From: an uncultured Rhodospirillaceae bacterium
GTDB taxonomy: Bacteria; Pseudomonadota; Alphaproteobacteria; Thalassobaculales; Thalassobaculaceae
Assembly: GCA_937891725.1 (NCBI GenBank)
Contig: CALAHL010000499.1
Location: forward strand, 1 to 6,149
Direction: 5' to 3'
Length of the DNA: 6,149 nucleotides
The translations under genes were made by a program, and so were the position numbers. Positions 4,480 to 6,149 of the stretch are shown here, in pieces. Within the stretch, counting starts at the first letter, position 1; each line of letters opens with the position of its first letter. The notes under the pieces are model-generated. The model saw nothing but the letters and a program-made list of their open reading frames with translations. It had not been told where the DNA came from and made no database searches.

Positions 4480-6149
4480 GCGGGGATCCGGTCCTTGATG
4501 CCTTGAACGCTGCGGCGGCTTCCCCGGAGCGCGCGGCCGCGATCCTGGAGACTGCGCGCGCGCGGAGTCCGGATGCCGCGAATGACCCGAGGTTGCTGCT
4601 GTCCCTGTCACGCGCCCATGAGGCGGCGGGGCGCCTCAAAGGCGCGGTCGAACCGGTCCAGGCGCTTTTGGGCACCCATCCGAACCTTGCCGCCGGCTGG
4701 GCCCGGCTGGGTTCGGTTTTCTTGGCGGGCGGCGTTTTCGCGCAGGCCGAGCAAGCGCTTGCCCGCGCCACCGAGCTCGACCCGAACGATGCGGATATCC
4801 GGGTCGTCCAGGCCGAGTTGCTGACCTTCGCCGGTCGACTGGAGGAGGCGCGGTCGGCACTGAACACGGTGGCCGCGCTCCGGGGAATTCCCGTAGCGGT
4901 TCCGCCGATCCGGGCCATCGTTATCCCGGTCCTGCTCAATGAACCCGGTGGCAAGCACGACGTGGCGGCGTTGCTCGGCGATCTGGCAGACTTCGATGGC
5001 GAAGTGATCGCGGTCTTCAATGACCCTGATGCCTGTGCCGCACTGAAGGATCACCCGCGGCTGAGCCGCCATGCCCTGTGCAGTCAGAATGTCGGGGTCG
5101 GGCGCGCTTGGAACATCGGTCTCAACCTCACCGAGGCGCCGATCGTCTTTGTTCTTAACAGTGATCTGCGGATCGACGATCTCCGGTGCCTCTCCGATCT
5201 CGAAGCGGTTCTGATCGATGACGAGACCGTCGCCATCGCCGGCGTGGCCGGAGAGCTGATCGACCCGGACAGCCTGAACCCGACGCGCACGCTGGCACCT
5301 GGCGGGTTTCAGGGGCGGGTCACGGTGGACAGCGTGCAGGGGCATTTTTTTGCCCTCCACGCCGAGCGGTTTGCAGAGGCGGGCCTGTCCTTCGACACCC
5401 GGCTTGCACCGTTCTTCTGCGAGGAGATCGATATCGGCCGCCAGGCGCAGCGGGCCGGTCTTGTGGTGCGGGCCGTGGCGACCGATGGGTGGCGCCATGC
5501 GGTGGGGATCAGCCGGACGGACTATCCGGTCCGCTATTTGGGGCGGCCGGTCGACCGGGACCTGGCCTTGCTGGGAAACCGGATCCAGCTGCGGGAGAAA
5601 TGGCGGCGGCAGCGGGACGCTGCGGTACGTGAACCAGCACTCGCGTTGCCCGAGACCGCCCGAGCCATCGCCACTGAACCCGCCGCGCCGCAAAGTGCCG
5701 CGGATCGGGCGGAGGATCATTACTACCTCTACTCCCGCCCCGAGGTGCGAGCCCTCGTTCCGAAGCGTGCGCGTCGCGTTCTGGACATCGGCTGTGGGGC
5801 AGGGGCGTTGGGAGCCGAACTCAAGAAAGACCTTGGCTGCGAGGTTTGGGGGGTGGAGTTCCAAGCCGATGTGGCCGACCAGGCACGTACCAGACTGGAC
5901 CACGTCCTGTCCGGCGATGTCTTTCAATTGGCGGACCAACTCCCGCCGCACAAGTTCGATACGGTGATCCTCGCCGATGTGCTGGAGCATGTGATCGACG
6001 GCGATGGCCTGCTCGGCATCGTGAAGAACAAGCTGGCTCCGGGCGGACGGCTTGTGATGAGCCTCCCGAACATCGCCCACTGGTCGATCGTCGTGGGCCT
6101 GATGCAGGGGCAATGGGAATACGCGGAAGAGGGGCTGCTGGACCGCACG
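4476..6149 (+). CDS. TPR - GT2-like glycosyltransferase - SAM methyltransferase fusion (3' end outside window)
   Basis: Translation from the ATG at 4476 stays open for 558 codons to the window edge. Residues about 38-135 form three TPR-like helical pairs (RAHEAAGRLKGAVEPVQALL; WARLGSVFLAGGVFAQAEQA; AELLTFAGRLEEARSAL). Residues 145-345 resemble a GT2 glycosyltransferase: strand IRAIVIPVL, NVGVGRAWNIGL, FVLNSDLRI with Asp230 in the usual LNxD place, and FFCEEIDIGRQAQRAG (313-328) in the acidic acceptor-side motif. After a Pro/Ala/Glu/Arg-rich linker (about 380-415), YYLYSRPEV leads into a class I methyltransferase. SAM motif I is LDIGCGAGALG (436-446), an acidic strand end is in WGVEF, and motif ADVLEHV (500-506) and LAPGGRLVMSLPN follow. 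The ending GQWEYAEEGLLDRT is typical before the final strand, so little of this domain is missing. It overlaps the previous stop by ATGA. It probably extends and methylates a cell-surface or protein-linked glycan; whether the divergent GT domain is active is open. Confidence 0.88.
   Translation, partial: MSGDPVLDALNAAAASPERAAAILETARARSPDAANDPRLLLSLSRAHEAAGRLKGAVEPVQALLGTHPNLAAGWARLGSVFLAGGVFAQAEQALARATELDPNDADIRVVQAELLTFAGRLEEARSALNTVAALRGIPVAVPPIRAIVIPVLLNEPGGKHDVAALLGDLADFDGEVIAVFNDPDACAALKDHPRLSRHALCSQNVGVGRAWNIGLNLTEAPIVFVLNSDLRIDDLRCLSDLEAVLIDDETVAIAGVAGELIDPDSLNPTRTLAPGGFQGRVTVDSVQGHFFALHAERFAEAGLSFDTRLAPFFCEEIDIGRQAQRAGLVVRAVATDGWRHAVGISRTDYPVRYLGRPVDRDLALLGNRIQLREKWRRQRDAAVREPALALPETARAIATEPAAPQSAADRAEDHYYLYSRPEVRALVPKRARRVLDIGCGAGALGAELKKDLGCEVWGVEFQADVADQARTRLDHVLSGDVFQLADQLPPHKFDTVILADVLEHVIDGDGLLGIVKNKLAPGGRLVMSLPNIAHWSIVVGLMQGQWEYAEEGLLDRT

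Noticed and set aside
3508..4611. A 367-codon minus-strand frame opposite the glycosyltransferase gene
   Set aside because: Same reasons: no domain, shadow composition, and it overlaps two supported plus-strand genes.
5345..5351. Run of seven T bases in the fusion gene as a possible slippage or frameshift site
   Set aside because: The reading frame continues with domain-consistent sequence on both sides, so no frameshift is needed.
4608..6113. A 501-codon open frame on the minus strand
   Set aside because: It lies wholly antisense to the open TPR-GT-methyltransferase frame, has shadow-like composition rich in His, Arg, Gln and Pro, and shows no recognisable domain. The plus-strand frame has clear motifs throughout.

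Overview
The window is GC-rich, densely coding DNA with G/C-biased third codon positions. The closest protein resemblances I recognise (a tyrosine phosphatase with an HCKSGADRTG loop, a CrgA-type LysR regulator, a gamma-family trans-sulfuration enzyme, glycan-modifying enzymes) fit an alphaproteobacterium, perhaps of the Rhodospirillales. The taxonomic call is an inference from protein style and composition. There are no RNA genes, insertion sequences, CRISPR arrays or phage genes that I can support.

Left part, minus strand (18-1828): a LysR-type regulator is followed after a gap of about 23 bases by a small tyrosine/dual-specificity phosphatase, probably on one transcript. A perfect 12-bp inverted repeat lies across the 5' end of the phosphatase reading frame and covers one of its two possible start codons.

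Middle (1790-2362): this is the regulatory heart of the window. A perfect dyad with 8-bp arms and T-N11-A geometry sits just upstream of the preferred LysR start. It is about 70 bases upstream of where a weak promoter would start transcription of a divergent 63-residue orphan protein, which has a very good Shine-Dalgarno sequence. The small gene is followed by an inverted-repeat-bearing 3' region that ends in a textbook rho-independent terminator. A second imperfect hairpin stands in front of the next gene. The layout is that of a LysR regulator controlling itself and a small divergent gene.

Right part, plus strand (2363-6149): a complete PLP-dependent Cys/Met-metabolism enzyme is followed after about 100 bases by a GT-A type glycosyltransferase. 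This overlaps by ATGA a large gene that runs off the window edge. Translating that open frame from 4476 gives 558 uninterrupted residues with three modules: TPR-like helical repeats, a divergent GT2-like glycosyltransferase domain and a class I SAM-dependent methyltransferase domain. The last two genes look like a translationally coupled unit for building and methylating a surface or protein-linked glycan. The trans-sulfuration enzyme could feed the methionine/SAM pool, but nothing in the sequence proves that link.
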